A stretch of 64,000 nt of DNA, from assembly GCA_023565505.1 (NCBI GenBank), contig JAIMBI010000001.1, forward strand, positions 62,001 through 126,000, written 5' to 3'. The translations under genes and the position numbers were made by a program. The notes under the pieces are model-generated. The model was given only the letters and a program-made list of their open reading frames with translations, searched no databases and was not told where the DNA came from. The DNA is from Actinomycetes bacterium (GTDB taxonomy: Bacteria; Bacillota; Sulfobacillia; Sulfobacillales; JAIMBI01). Below, in pieces: positions 63,583-64,000 of the stretch. Position 1 is the first letter of the stretch, and every line of letters begins with the position of its first letter.

Positions 63583-64000
63583 GTGGGGCCCATCGCGTTC
63601 CTGATGGTCCTGGCGGCCGGGGCAGCCCTGCCCGGCGCGGTGGCCCGGGCCGTCGCCCTCCGGGAACTCCGCCGCCTGGGGTCGCTGACCTCCTCCGGGG
63701 CGGGGGAACGGCTGTACCGCACGACCCAGGTCTTCCGGTTCGGTGGCGGGGTCTACTTGGTCGCCGGCGGCGCGGCGGCCCTCGACTACCTGTCCGGGGT
63801 CCGCTGGCCCGGCACGTCCATGCCGGCCTTGGTGGGGATCCTCGCCGTGGGCGCCCTCATCTGGCTCGGCGGGGTCCTGCTGGGGATTCAAGCGGGGTTG
63901 TACCCCTGGGTCAAGGCGGTCCGCGGGCTCGAGGCGTCGCTGGGCGAGCAGCTCACACCGGCCATGGTGTTCCTGGTGGTGGCCGTGGTGCCCAACTTGG
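63583..64000 (+). CDS. Membrane protein, 3' end outside window
   Basis: The first 139 codons of a membrane protein are visible. Hydrophobic helices lie at about 3-25, 60-75, 85-105 and 125-139, with a basic loop (RELRRLGSLTSSGAGERLYR) between the first two. I do not recognise the family. GTG 63583 follows GAGGAG by nine bases; an in-frame GTG at 63562 has a poorer site. The frame runs off the right edge. Confidence 0.6.
   Translation, partial: MGPIAFLMVLAAGAALPGAVARAVALRELRRLGSLTSSGAGERLYRTTQVFRFGGGVYLVAGGAAALDYLSGVRWPGTSMPALVGILAVGALIWLGGVLLGIQAGLYPWVKAVRGLEASLGEQLTPAMVFLVVAVVPNL

Noticed and set aside
1-64000. CRISPR arrays, tRNA or rRNA genes, insertion sequences
   Set aside because: I saw no regularly spaced repeats, cloverleaf-like sequences, rRNA segments, transposase motifs or terminal inverted repeats.

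Overview
The window is 64 kb of very GC-rich bacterial DNA. Several features point to a high-GC, probably thermophilic Bacillota lineage of the Thermaerobacter, Sulfobacillus, Symbiobacterium or Limnochordia kind. These are the Firmicutes-type order of the ribosomal super-operon, a zinc-ribbon L24, a zinc-type S14, a zinc-lid adenylate kinase, a SAM-I riboswitch on metX, Rrf2/CysK linkage and strong AGGAGG-type ribosome binding sites. The phylum is well supported; the genus is a guess. No rRNA, tRNA, transposase or CRISPR array was seen.

Region 1 (1-20.6 kb, all + strand) is the str/S10/spc/alpha translation super-operon: fusA (3' part), tuf, S10 to L15, secY, adk, map, infA, rpmJ, S13, S11, S4, rpoA, L17, then an ECF-transporter energy module (two ATPases and EcfT) and truA. 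Most genes overlap or are a few bases apart. Region 2 (20.6-35.2 kb) separates truA from its usual partners rplM-rpsI. It holds a proline dehydrogenase, an ArsB-type pump, a ZIP metal transporter, a lipoprotein amidase, an NAD-binding epimerase, and a catabolic cluster (enoyl-CoA hydratase, dienoyl-CoA-reductase-like SDR, IpdA/IpdB-like ring-opening pair, BadH-like SDR, a zinc-finger protein, an acyl-CoA ligase), then an M20 amidohydrolase and an alpha/beta hydrolase. Region 3 (35.2-40.2 kb) has rplM-rpsI with their own sigma-A promoter and an intrinsic terminator, then cwlD, arginase, another M20 amidohydrolase and a DUF3048 lipoprotein.

Region 4 (40.4-45.2 kb) contains a Fur-family regulator translationally coupled to a gene that appears to encode a selenocysteine-containing ArsC/Spx-family protein. 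An in-frame TGA sits exactly at the catalytic cysteine, and a perfect 8-bp stem-loop follows 15 bases later. This is the most interesting observation in the window. An MFS transporter, moaA, a SirB1-type protein and a 4-TM protein follow. Region 5 (45.4-55 kb) has thiO, a divergent EF-G paralogue, the threonine/aspartate pathway (hom-thrC-thrB-lysC), DUF763 and a 40-residue membrane peptide. Region 6 (55-64 kb) has a YbjQ-family cluster, metX under a SAM-I riboswitch with terminator, an osmC-cysK-rrf2 operon with a palindromic operator over its promoter, and an SDR/acyl-CoA dehydrogenase pair. A membrane protein runs off the end.

The themes are translation, amino-acid and sulfur metabolism under RNA and Rrf2-type control, and CoA-thioester (probably alicyclic acid or fatty acid) degradation. 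Starts were chosen from the ribosome binding site and family N-termini where possible. All family assignments come from reading motifs, not from searches.
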